Positions 51,965-60,559 of a DNA stretch of 64,000 nucleotides are shown in pieces; within the stretch, counting starts at the first letter, position 1; the number at the start of each line of letters is the position of its first letter. Below the pieces are notes generated by a model. It did no database searches, had not been told where the DNA came from, and worked only from the letters and a program-made list of their open reading frames with translations. The stretch is from Bacteroidota bacterium (GTDB taxonomy: Bacteria > Bacteroidota > Bacteroidia > UKL13-3), in contig CANGVA010000014.1 of the NCBI GenBank assembly GCA_947457395.1, forward strand, positions 1 through 64,000, given 5' to 3'. A program made the position numbers and the translations under genes.

Positions 51965-53839
51965 TTGCATAGCATATATCGGATAGCCGTTTTTATATTG
52001 TTGCAAAGTAGTTACGGGCTGCTGGCCCAGGATACCACGCGTGTGGTGAAACCTGCTACCAAACACATTACCGAGTTTGAAATTGACAGGAACCTGGGTT
52101 ATACCCAACTTGATACAAGCTTAAACAGGAATGAAATTTTTCATGCCGGCTATAAAAACCATATTATCTTTCAAGATTTGGGTAATATTGGCTCGGCCAT
52201 GCGGCCGTTGTTGTTTGATGCTGAGAGAGCCATTGGCTTTCAATATGGACTTAATCCTTTTGAAGCCTATTTCATTAAGCCGCAACAAACACGTTTTTAT
52301 AATACCAAGAGTCCGTATACCGATTTGTTTTATGCACAGGGTTCCAATGAACTCATCTTCCTACAGGCCAAGCATGCGCAAAATATCTTGCCACGGTGGA
52401 ATGCAGGAGTCGATTTTCAGCGCATTACCTCACAAGGATTTATGCTGAGACAGGTTACCAGCATGTATAACTATCAGTTTTTTACACACTATTACAGCAA
52501 AGACAAACGATATGAGTTGCTGGCACATGCTACCTGGAACCGTGGGGTAAATGAAGAAAACGGAGGCAACCAAAATGATTCTGCATTTGAGGAGTTAACG
52601 GGGCCCAACAAACGCGTGCTGGTTAATTTAAGCAATGCACAAACCCGCTTTAAATCAAGAGATGCTTATATTAAGCAATATTACAAGTTTGGCAAAGGTG
52701 GATTTATGAAGGATGGAGAAGACAGCGTGTATTCCTTTGAACCAGCTTTTCAGTTGGCACATCGCATGCACGCACACGAAGAGATTTTTATTTTTGAAAA
52801 CAACGGCACAACCGATTCAATATTGCTACCCAACAGGTATTATGATACCACCAGTGCAACTTACGACTCGGCATATTTTGGAAGGCTTAGTAATACCATT
52901 GAACTTACCTGGATGGGCAAACTGCAGGCAGATAGTAGCAAATGGATTTTGCGCAGCGGACTACAATATGACCTGATTAATGCCGCACAAATTGCCTTTA
53001 ACAGATTATATGATAATTTTGGGATAGATGGCAGTCTTGAAAAAGTATCTATTAAAAGCAATATGGTTTTACATGGCATACGGGCACAATATATTGCAGG
53101 TGGATATAACAGCGGAGATTACAAGTTACAGGCCTTTTACACCTTACAAAACAAATACATCCTCTTTACACCGCAGCTTACCTTGCAGCAATATAGGCCT
53201 GATTATACCATGCAGCTTTTTAAATCCAATCAGTTTATATGGAATAATCAGTTTAACGCAGTGAATCTGGTAAAAGCAGGGGCACGTTTTCAAACCAAAA
53301 CATTGCGCCACAACCTGAGCCTAATATTGCAGCATTATGCACTAAGCAATTTTGTATATGCCAATGAAAAAGCCTTACCGGAGCAGGAAAGTAATGCCAT
53401 ACAGATTACCACAGCAGAATTGAGTAAAACTTTTCAACTTGGTAAATTCTTTTTTGAGCACCATATCATTTATCAGTCAAGCTCGTCAGATAACATACGC
53501 GTGCCCGAATTTGGTGGTAGGGTGCGCTATTATTTCCAATCGAGATTATTTAAGGTAATGACTTTTCAGTTAGGATTTGATGCTTTCTATAACACTTCAT
53601 ACTTTGGCAATGCATATAACCCTGCATCGCGACAATTTTATTTACAGAACAACAAGCAAATCGGGAACTACCCGGTAATAGATCCATTTGTTTGTGCGCA
53701 GATAAAGCGTGCCATTATCTTCTTTAAATTTGAGCACGCCAATCAGGATTTGCTAAACAGTGGATTTTATTATACCCCAACCTATCCTGTTTCACTGTCA
53801 TCGTTTCGCTTGGGGGCAAGATGGAGGATGTATAACTAA
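51965..53839 (+). CDS. Putative porin (PF14121-type outer membrane protein)
   Basis: A 624-residue outer-membrane protein with a signal peptide ending GLLAQ. The start is a TTG at 51965, since no ATG precedes the signal sequence; the first in-frame ATG lies far downstream. Typical family features: NLGYTQLDTSLN, FHAGYKNHIIFQDLGNIG, QTRFYNTKSPYTDLFYAQG. The C-terminus ends LGARWRMYN. A barrel with a large plug-like N-terminal part is inferred; substrate unknown. Confidence 0.85.
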   Translation: MHSIYRIAVFILLQSSYGLLAQDTTRVVKPATKHITEFEIDRNLGYTQLDTSLNRNEIFHAGYKNHIIFQDLGNIGSAMRPLLFDAERAIGFQYGLNPFEAYFIKPQQTRFYNTKSPYTDLFYAQGSNELIFLQAKHAQNILPRWNAGVDFQRITSQGFMLRQVTSMYNYQFFTHYYSKDKRYELLAHATWNRGVNEENGGNQNDSAFEELTGPNKRVLVNLSNAQTRFKSRDAYIKQYYKFGKGGFMKDGEDSVYSFEPAFQLAHRMHAHEEIFIFENNGTTDSILLPNRYYDTTSATYDSAYFGRLSNTIELTWMGKLQADSSKWILRSGLQYDLINAAQIAFNRLYDNFGIDGSLEKVSIKSNMVLHGIRAQYIAGGYNSGDYKLQAFYTLQNKYILFTPQLTLQQYRPDYTMQLFKSNQFIWNNQFNAVNLVKAGARFQTKTLRHNLSLILQHYALSNFVYANEKALPEQESNAIQITTAELSKTFQLGKFFFEHHIIYQSSSSDNIRVPEFGGRVRYYFQSRLFKVMTFQLGFDAFYNTSYFGNAYNPASRQFYLQNNKQIGNYPVIDPFVCAQIKRAIIFFKFEHANQDLLNSGFYYTPTYPVSLSSFRLGARWRMYN

Positions 53840-53844
53840 GGAAT

Positions 53845-53870
53845 AAGTAGCATATCAAAAGCTACTTTTA
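53845..53870 (+). terminator. Probable terminator after the putative porin
   Basis: Stem AAGTAGC / GCTACTT with a 9-nt loop and a short T-run, just after the porin stop. The stem is only 7 bp with low GC, so termination would be moderate. Confidence 0.5.
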
Positions 53871-53892
53871 AGAACCTAAATAGGATGTACAA

Positions 53893-54810
53893 ATGACTAT
53901 AGAGCCCCAAAAAAACCTACCTAAAAAACTCATTTGCATTCTGGGCCCCACAGCGGTTGGAAAAACTGCTGTAGCTATTGAGGTAGCCAAACATCTGAAC
54001 ACCGAAATTCTTTCGGCAGATTCCCGTCAATTTTATCAGGAGTTATACATTGGTACTGCAAAACCATCAGCCGAAGAACTGGCAGCGGTGCCGCATCATT
54101 TTATCGGACATATCTCCATCCACCAATCCTACTCTGCAGGTGATTTTGAGCGTGATGCTCTGAAACTACTTGAGGAGTTATATAAAAAACATGATGTGGT
54201 TGTTGCCGTTGGCGGTTCGGGTTTATATGTTAAAGCCCTGCTCGAAGGCCTTGATAAAATGCCTGAAGCCAATGAAGCCCTAAGAGATGAATTGAATGCA
54301 TTGTACAAAACACATGGCATTGCTGCATTGCAGAAAAGACTTGCTGCAATTGTTCCGGCATCGGCATTGCCGCAGGATTTACAAAATCCGCAACGATTGA
54401 TGCGCGCCATTGAAATTGCCGAAGGTGGTGGAGTGGTTAAAGATGTATACAAAGTAAAACGACCATTTCAAACACTGGAAATAATCATTAACAGCCCACG
54501 TGATATCTTATACAAACGGATAAATAACCGTGTTGACAACATGATACAAGCAGGCCTGCTAAATGAGGCCAAGCAAATGCTTGCCTATAAAGATCTGTAT
54601 GCCCTGCAAACAGTTGGGTATACTGAGCTATTTGAAGCTTTTGAAGGCCATACCTCAACAGAAAAAGCCATAGAACTAATTAAACAGCATACACGCAATT
54701 ATGCCAAACGGCAAATTACCTGGTTTAAACGTGAGCAACAGGCACATTGGTTTGAACCTGAGCAATTAAAAGAGATTTTGGCCTGCGTGGAAAGTTTTAC
54801 AAAACAATAA
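53893..54810 (+). CDS. miaA: tRNA dimethylallyltransferase
   Basis: A 305-residue enzyme that adds a dimethylallyl group to A37 of tRNAs reading U-starting codons. The P-loop is GPTAVGKTAVAIE, followed by the substrate Asp in SADSRQFYQE, the FQTLEIIIN region and TRNYAKRQITWFK. Length is typical. Confidence 0.97.
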   Translation: MTIEPQKNLPKKLICILGPTAVGKTAVAIEVAKHLNTEILSADSRQFYQELYIGTAKPSAEELAAVPHHFIGHISIHQSYSAGDFERDALKLLEELYKKHDVVVAVGGSGLYVKALLEGLDKMPEANEALRDELNALYKTHGIAALQKRLAAIVPASALPQDLQNPQRLMRAIEIAEGGGVVKDVYKVKRPFQTLEIIINSPRDILYKRINNRVDNMIQAGLLNEAKQMLAYKDLYALQTVGYTELFEAFEGHTSTEKAIELIKQHTRNYAKRQITWFKREQQAHWFEPEQLKEILACVESFTKQ

Positions 54811-54835
54811 TATCTTTGCTGCTTTAAATCCTCAT

Positions 54836-55585
54836 ATGTACGAACTTTTACTTAAACCCGAAGCCTGGCTTTCACTCATTACCCTTACCATCATGGAAAT
54901 TGTGTTGGGTATTGATAACGTAATCTTCATATCCATTGTAACCAATAAGTTGGATAAGAAACAACAAGGTAAGGCCCGAAAGTTGGGTATTTTTCTGGCT
55001 TTGTTTATACGTGTGGTGCTGCTTGGATTTATTAGTTATATTGTAAATGAAATGGTTTACCCGCTGTTTACCATTTTTGAGCACCCCGTTAGCTGGCGTG
55101 ATATTATTTTAATGGCAGGAGGTTTATTCCTGATTTACAAAAGTACCCTTGAGATTTTTGAACTGCTTGAAGGTGGCGACCATAACCAAAGCAGTAAGAT
55201 TAAAGCAACTTTCTGGAATGTGGTAATGCAGGTAATAATTATTGATATTGTATTTTCATTCGACTCAATTATTACTGCTGTGGGCTTGGCGCAGCATTTA
55301 CCTATTATGGTACTGGCTGTGGTTATTTCCATGTTTATCATGCTATTCTTCTCTACTGCCATTAGTGATTTTATCGACAAGCATCCCAGTGTAAAAATGC
55401 TGGCGCTCTCTTTCCTTCTGATGATTGGTATGCTGCTTGGTGCAGAATCCATAGGCTACCACGTACCCAAAGGCTATGTTTATTTCGCTATGGCATTTTC
55501 TCTGGGAACAGAAGTGTTGAATTTGCGCATGCGCAAAAAGAATAAACCTGAAAAACCGGTTGAGCTTAAAGATCTCTATAAATAA
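54836..55585 (+). CDS. TerC family integral membrane protein
   Basis: A 249-residue protein with about seven membrane segments and the TerC signature GIDNVIFISIVTNKL near the N-terminus. A second acidic motif, FSFDSIITAVG, is in the middle. TerC proteins have been linked to metal handling (manganese export in some bacteria) and tellurite resistance; which applies is not known. It lies 25 bp after miaA. Confidence 0.9.
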   Translation: MYELLLKPEAWLSLITLTIMEIVLGIDNVIFISIVTNKLDKKQQGKARKLGIFLALFIRVVLLGFISYIVNEMVYPLFTIFEHPVSWRDIILMAGGLFLIYKSTLEIFELLEGGDHNQSSKIKATFWNVVMQVIIIDIVFSFDSIITAVGLAQHLPIMVLAVVISMFIMLFFSTAISDFIDKHPSVKMLALSFLLMIGMLLGAESIGYHVPKGYVYFAMAFSLGTEVLNLRMRKKNKPEKPVELKDLYK

Positions 55586-55588
55586 TCA

Positions 55589-56293
55589 TTGTTGAACAAA
55601 GTTGCTTTTTCTGACTGGGGCCTCATTTCCTATAAAGATGCATGGGACAAACAAGAGGAACTTTTTAAGCAAAAGGCTGATATTAAGTTTGCCAACCGCA
55701 GCAAGACTATTAATGAGCAGCAGCCCATTTCGCATGATTTAATTTTTTGCGAACACCCACACGTGTACACGCTGGGTAAAAGTGGCAGTGAAAACAACTT
55801 GCTCATCAACGAAAATTTTCTTCAAAGCATTGGTGCCACATATTTCCCCATCAACCGCGGTGGCGATATAACGTATCATGGACCCGGACAACTAGTGGCC
55901 TACCCCATTTTAGATCTGGAACAAATTTTTACCGATATACACCGCTACCTGCGCACGCTGGAAGAAGCCATTATCCTTACCATTGCCGAATATGGCCTAA
56001 AGGGCGACCGATACGAAGGTTTTACTGGTGTATGGCTTGATCCTGAAAAACCCGAAAAGGCAAGAAAAATTTGCGCCATGGGTGTGCGATGCAGCCGTTG
56101 GATAACGATGCATGGTTTGGCTTTAAACATCAACACCGATTTAAGTTATTTTAATCATATTGTACCCTGTGGCATTTCAGATAAAAAGGTTACTTCTATT
56201 GCAAAAGAATTGGGCAGAACCATTCCTGCAGAAGAGGTTAAGGAAAAACTAAAAAAGCACCTTGCAGCGCAATTTGCATTTACCTACGTTTAA
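55589..56293 (+). CDS. lipB: Octanoyltransferase
   Basis: A 234-residue enzyme moving octanoyl groups from acyl carrier protein to lipoyl-domain lysines. The motif NRGGDITYHGPGQLVAYP is typical; the catalytic Cys lies in PCGISDKKV and the Lys in RKICAMGV. No ATG fits, so a TTG start (55589, or 55592) is chosen; the next ATG would delete the core. It follows TerC by 3 bp. Confidence 0.95.
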   Translation: MLNKVAFSDWGLISYKDAWDKQEELFKQKADIKFANRSKTINEQQPISHDLIFCEHPHVYTLGKSGSENNLLINENFLQSIGATYFPINRGGDITYHGPGQLVAYPILDLEQIFTDIHRYLRTLEEAIILTIAEYGLKGDRYEGFTGVWLDPEKPEKARKICAMGVRCSRWITMHGLALNINTDLSYFNHIVPCGISDKKVTSIAKELGRTIPAEEVKEKLKKHLAAQFAFTYV

Positions 56294-56307
56294 AGTGCAT
56301 GCTTCAC

Positions 56308-56733
56308 TTAATCAATGGTTGCAATAACCTTTAGCTCTATGGCAATTGGTGTTGGCAGGCAATTAATTTCAAGTGTGGTACGACATGGCGGATTGTTAGC
56401 AAAATACTCAGCCCACAGCTTATTGTAAGTAGGAAAATCATCTTTCATATTGGTAAGAAAAACGGTTACATCTACAATGCGGTCCCAACTACTTCCGCTT
56501 TCTTCCAGAATCATCTTAACATTGTTAAAAACAGAATGGCATTGCTTAGCAATGTCATAATTCACTATACGGCCTTGCTCATCCAGCTCCACACCTGGAA
56601 TTTTTTTGGTACCCTTTTCTCTGGGTCCTACGCCTGAAAGAAAAAGCAAATTGCCCACCCGCTTTGCATGTGGATACAAACCTACCGGCTCAGGAGCTTT
56701 GCTGGAATGAATACTATTATTTTGATCTGTCAT
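56308..56733 (-). CDS. RidA family (YjgF/YER057c/UK114) protein
   Basis: The start at 56733 (MTDQNN) is preferred, since the upstream five residues are non-conserved. Key family residues are seen: SGVGPREKG near the N-terminus and the Arg of CRTTLEINCLP near the end, with Glu in IELKVIATI. RidA proteins deaminate reactive enamine/imine intermediates. The long insert compared with RidA itself makes it a relative rather than a certain RidA. It converges with lipB. Confidence 0.88.
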   Translation of the reverse strand: MTDQNNSIHSSKAPEPVGLYPHAKRVGNLLFLSGVGPREKGTKKIPGVELDEQGRIVNYDIAKQCHSVFNNVKMILEESGSSWDRIVDVTVFLTNMKDDFPTYNKLWAEYFANNPPCRTTLEINCLPTPIAIELKVIATID

Positions 56734-56779
56734 ACGGCAAAAATGCAATATTTTTTGTTAGTTGCTAAAAAAGGAAAGC

Positions 56780-57547
56780 ATGTATCCTGAATTATTTCAT
56801 TTTGGCTCGTTTACCGTTTATGGCTATGGCTTTTGTATTATGCTGGGCGCATTGCTCGGATACCTGTATCTGCTGCGCGAAGGCAAGAAAATCCAACTCA
56901 ACACTGATAAAGCAGCACAAATGACATTACTCATCTTTGTGTCGGCCTATGCCGGAGGTAAAATTTTTCTATGGTTATCAAACTGGGACTATTACATGCA
57001 AAACCCGGCAAAAATGTTTCAGCTCAATGGCAGCGGATTTGTGTTTTATGGTTCATTTATCTTGGCTATCATCAGCCTGTTTGTTTTTTTTAGGATAAAC
57101 AAATTAAAACCGTCAGCCGTATTTGATATACTGGCTGTAACAGTAACCCTTGTTCAGGGTTTTGGCAAAATAGGATGCTTTATGGCCGGCTGCTGCCACG
57201 GTAAGGTATGCAGTGCTCCGTATGGTGTTACATTTACAGATGCAAAAAGTCAGGCACCATTAAATGTTCCGTTATATCCGGTACAACTCATAGATGCAGC
57301 CATTATTTTTGGTTGTTTGGTATTGATTTTAATACTGAAGAAGCGAACATACTTTAACGGGAAACTCATGCTCATTTACGGTATGTTCTATGGCAGCGGG
57401 AGGTTTGTAACCGAGTTTTTGCGTGGCGATGACGACCGTGGGTATTGGGGTGCACTCAGCCAATCGCAATGGATAAGCATTGTTATTGTGGGTACTTGTT
57501 TATACTTCTTTTTCAGGAAAACTGCCTTGCCCACGCATCGCAAATAA
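56780..57547 (+). CDS. Lgt-like prolipoprotein diacylglyceryl transferase family protein, short form
   Basis: A 255-residue multi-pass membrane protein; the start at 56780 (MYPELFHFGSF) has a purine-rich AAAGGAA just before it, so it is preferred over an upstream TTG. The core reads FVFYGSFILAI and FGKIGCFMAGCCHGK, with Cys where classical Lgt has Asn and Tyr where it has the essential His. It ends in a charged TALPTHRK. It is a second Lgt-like protein distinct from the one at 8113. The 3' end overlaps the convergent TrmH gene by 35 bp. Confidence 0.75.
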   Translation: MYPELFHFGSFTVYGYGFCIMLGALLGYLYLLREGKKIQLNTDKAAQMTLLIFVSAYAGGKIFLWLSNWDYYMQNPAKMFQLNGSGFVFYGSFILAIISLFVFFRINKLKPSAVFDILAVTVTLVQGFGKIGCFMAGCCHGKVCSAPYGVTFTDAKSQAPLNVPLYPVQLIDAAIIFGCLVLILILKKRTYFNGKLMLIYGMFYGSGRFVTEFLRGDDDRGYWGALSQSQWISIVIVGTCLYFFFRKTALPTHRK

Positions 57548-58256
57548 TGGCCCCTGCAATGGCGGCATTGAGTGATTCTGCGTCACCTCTTTTAGGAATG
57601 GAAACGGCCTGGGTAACCAATGGCAGCAAGTTGCGGCTGATGCCACTACCTTCATTGCCCAGTAATAACATGCAATCTTTACTAAATTTTGTATGGTAAA
57701 TTGATGCACCCTGCAGCAAAGCACCATAAACCGGGATGCCGGAATATTGGCGAATAAATGCATCGAGCGCAGTATATGCTACGTGCACCCTTGAAAATGA
57801 ACCCATGCTAGATTGTATTACTTTTGGACTATAAACATCGGCACAGGCATCGCTGCAAATAATTTGTGTGATTCCATACCAATCGGCATAGCGAATAATT
57901 GTGCCAAGATTGCCCGGATCCTGTATGGTATCTAACAGCAATGTAAGGCCTTGCACCGCTACAGGCGTTTCTGCAGCTGCCATGTGGCATACGATAAGTA
58001 CACCCGGTGGCGATGGCAATGCCGAAAGTTGTTTCATCTGCTTGTCATCAACCACTATACACTCTGTTGCCTTATGCACATTTTGAGCGTTATTCTGCAT
58101 CCATAAAGGCGTTGCAAATAGCGTTTTTACGATTATTTTTGAGCCAAGCACCTCGGATACAATCTTTTCTCCTTCGGCCACAAATAAAGATTGCTCCCTG
58201 CGGTGTTTCTTATCCTGTAAAGACTGAACCAGCTTGATTGTTGATTTTGTTAACAT
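57513..58256 (-). CDS. TrmH-type RNA 2'-O-methyltransferase
   Basis: A 247-residue SPOUT methyltransferase. The start at 58256 (MLTKSTIKL) is chosen because family N-termini begin here; an ATG at 58325 would add 23 unmatched residues. An N-terminal substrate-binding segment (HRREQSLFVAEGEKI) is followed by motifs TIQDPGNLGTIIR, LLLGNEGSGIS and VSIPKRGDAESLNAAIA, which make the knot and SAM site. The substrate is probably rRNA. It overlaps the Lgt-like gene (convergent) and, if that gene starts with TTG, the TamL-like gene (divergent). Confidence 0.9.
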   Translation of the reverse strand: MLTKSTIKLVQSLQDKKHRREQSLFVAEGEKIVSEVLGSKIIVKTLFATPLWMQNNAQNVHKATECIVVDDKQMKQLSALPSPPGVLIVCHMAAAETPVAVQGLTLLLDTIQDPGNLGTIIRYADWYGITQIICSDACADVYSPKVIQSSMGSFSRVHVAYTALDAFIRQYSGIPVYGALLQGASIYHTKFSKDCMLLLGNEGSGISRNLLPLVTQAVSIPKRGDAESLNAAIAGAIICDAWARQFS

Positions 58257-60558
58257 AATTTTATCCGGTAAGCGTAAAACACTGGTTTTACTCTTGGGTA
58301 TTGCTGCTTTGCATTCTTGCAACATCAGTAAAAAGCTACCCCCTAACCAGTACCTACTTATTCAAAACAAAGTTGAGACAGAAAAACCACATAAAAAAGA
58401 AATGCTCAGAGAATTGCAAGGTTTATACCGGCAAAAACCAAACAGCAAACTGTTTTTTGTGTTTAGAACCAAGCCTTATTTTTACCTAAAAGGCAACCAG
58501 GGTAAGGATAACGGCTACCGCAGATTTTTAAGAGATAAACTTGGTGAGCAGGCTGTATTGCTTGACTCTGGTTATGCCCAGCAAACCACCAGACGCATGG
58601 TTAACTACATGAAAAGTAAAGGCTATTACTATGCCGAAGTAACTTATGCAGTTGAAACCAATAAAAAGAAACAAGCCACGGTAACTTACTTTGTTAAAAA
58701 ACATACCCAATACAAATTTGGGCCCTATTACCTGCACATTGCAGACAAGGAAATAGACCAGCTGGTTAGAGAAAAATTGAATGAATCATTTGTGGTATCG
58801 GGTCGCGGGCTTGATCATGACAAACTTTATAAAGAACAGGAACGCATAGTAAACCTGCTGCGCAACAACGGATACTATACCATGAGCAAAGATTTTATTG
58901 ACTTTGACATAGATACCGCTTTCCCCGATAATTATGTGAGTGTAGGCTTAAATATTCGCAACCCTGATGAGTTGCACACACACAAAAAGTATTTTGTAAA
59001 TGATGTAACACTGGAGATAGAACGCAGTGTTACCGGCAAAACCATTCCTGCAAGCGACTCTGTTAAAACAAAACGCTTTTACTATGAGCCCAACGGATAC
59101 AGGCTTAATCCGGATGTATTAGACAGAAATATTTTCTTTGATAAAGGTGAGTTGTTTAAACAAGATAACCTGAACAGAAGCTATGGCCGTTTGGCAGATT
59201 TAGGCATCTTCAGATTCATCAATATTCAACCCAAACCTTTTGAGCAAAACGACAGTGGTTTTGTAAATTACTATGCCAGACTCATACCCAGCGGCAAGTA
59301 TGATTTTACACTAGAACCACAAACGCTTACTTCTGACCAGAACAATACTGTAGCCAACCAAGGACGCAACTATGGCATTGCCCTGCTTGCCCAGCTAATG
59401 GATAGAAACGTTTTTAGAAGTGCCGAGGTTTTGCAACTCAGTTATCGTGGCTCACTGGAAGCGCAAGGCCAGGTAAAAACAGCCGGATTTTTTAACAGTA
59501 CAGAGCAGAGTTTAACGGCCAGTATCATCATGCCCAGAACTTTATTTTTTCCTACGTTCGATCGTAAAATCGGATTCCTGAGCAACAAAACATCCATTAG
59601 CCTTTCCGGAATTTACGAAATCAATACAGAATACCGAAGAGAGGTAATTACGCTGGGTTATAACTATCAGTTCAACAGAAGACTTATAACATACAATGTT
59701 TCCCCGCTTGAAATTAGTTTTATTAAAAGTGATATAGTTTCTGATGCACTGGAAGAGCGAAAAAAAGATAACCTGTTTCTGCAAACACTTTTTGCAAATA
59801 ACCTTATTGTAAGCAGCCGCTTTGGTTTTGTATATACCGATAAGCCTATTGCAAAAACAGACTTTAGTGTGATACGCTGGGATGTGCTGGAACTGGGTGG
59901 AAACACCATCACCTTTTTGAAAGATATATTTGGCGACAACAAAGATCAAAGCGGCCGCTATCGCATGTTTGGCATTAACTACTTTCAGTATGTTAAAACT
60001 GCTATTGATTACCGCTATAATGATATTATTGACCAAAACAATACCATTGTATACCGCGGATTTATTGGAGCAGCCATTCCTTACGGCAACTCACCTGATT
60101 TTGTGCCGTTTGAAAAACGTTTTTTTGCCGGTGGTGTAAACAGTTTACGAGGTTGGCGTCCGCGCTCTGTAGGTCCGGGCTCTTACAGATCTGATGCCCA
60201 GCTTGACTTTTCCGGTGAACTAAAACTGGAACTAAATGTTGATTTTAGGTTTAATATTTATAACAAATGGCTGGAAGGTGCACTGTTTGCCGATGCAGGC
60301 AATGTGTGGAATGTAAAACCTGCTGCAGAAAGGCCCAATGCACATTTTGATCCGGACAGGTTCTTTAAAGAAATTGCATTTAATACAGGTGCAGGTGTTC
60401 GTTTTAATTTTGAAATTTTGGTGGTACGTTTTGATTTTGCCTTGCCCATGCACGACCCCCGTTTTGCTGAGGGTAAAAGATGGATTATTAAAAACATAAA
60501 TGCCGACTGGCTCTTAAACAATACCAACTTTAACTTTGGTATAGGCTATCCCTTTTAA
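58234..60558 (+). CDS. BamA/TamA-family outer membrane lipoprotein (TamL-like)
   Basis: A 774-residue outer-membrane protein with POTRA-like domains in the first half and a C-terminal surface-antigen barrel containing GGVNSLRGWRPRS, the loop corresponding to the conserved RGF motif. The signal part ends in LHSC with Cys29 as likely lipidation site, which fits the lipoprotein TamL of Bacteroidota. TTG at 58234 is the only useful start. A TamB partner is not in the window. The stop is one base from the convergent uvrC stop. Confidence 0.88.
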   Translation: MIVDFVNIILSGKRKTLVLLLGIAALHSCNISKKLPPNQYLLIQNKVETEKPHKKEMLRELQGLYRQKPNSKLFFVFRTKPYFYLKGNQGKDNGYRRFLRDKLGEQAVLLDSGYAQQTTRRMVNYMKSKGYYYAEVTYAVETNKKKQATVTYFVKKHTQYKFGPYYLHIADKEIDQLVREKLNESFVVSGRGLDHDKLYKEQERIVNLLRNNGYYTMSKDFIDFDIDTAFPDNYVSVGLNIRNPDELHTHKKYFVNDVTLEIERSVTGKTIPASDSVKTKRFYYEPNGYRLNPDVLDRNIFFDKGELFKQDNLNRSYGRLADLGIFRFINIQPKPFEQNDSGFVNYYARLIPSGKYDFTLEPQTLTSDQNNTVANQGRNYGIALLAQLMDRNVFRSAEVLQLSYRGSLEAQGQVKTAGFFNSTEQSLTASIIMPRTLFFPTFDRKIGFLSNKTSISLSGIYEINTEYRREVITLGYNYQFNRRLITYNVSPLEISFIKSDIVSDALEERKKDNLFLQTLFANNLIVSSRFGFVYTDKPIAKTDFSVIRWDVLELGGNTITFLKDIFGDNKDQSGRYRMFGINYFQYVKTAIDYRYNDIIDQNNTIVYRGFIGAAIPYGNSPDFVPFEKRFFAGGVNSLRGWRPRSVGPGSYRSDAQLDFSGELKLELNVDFRFNIYNKWLEGALFADAGNVWNVKPAAERPNAHFDPDRFFKEIAFNTGAGVRFNFEILVVRFDFALPMHDPRFAEGKRWIIKNINADWLLNNTNFNFGIGYPF

Positions 60559-60559
60559 T

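Noticed and set aside
59542-60036. A 164-residue frame antisense to the TamL-like gene
   Set aside because: It covers the barrel-coding region of a well-supported gene and has no recognisable features.
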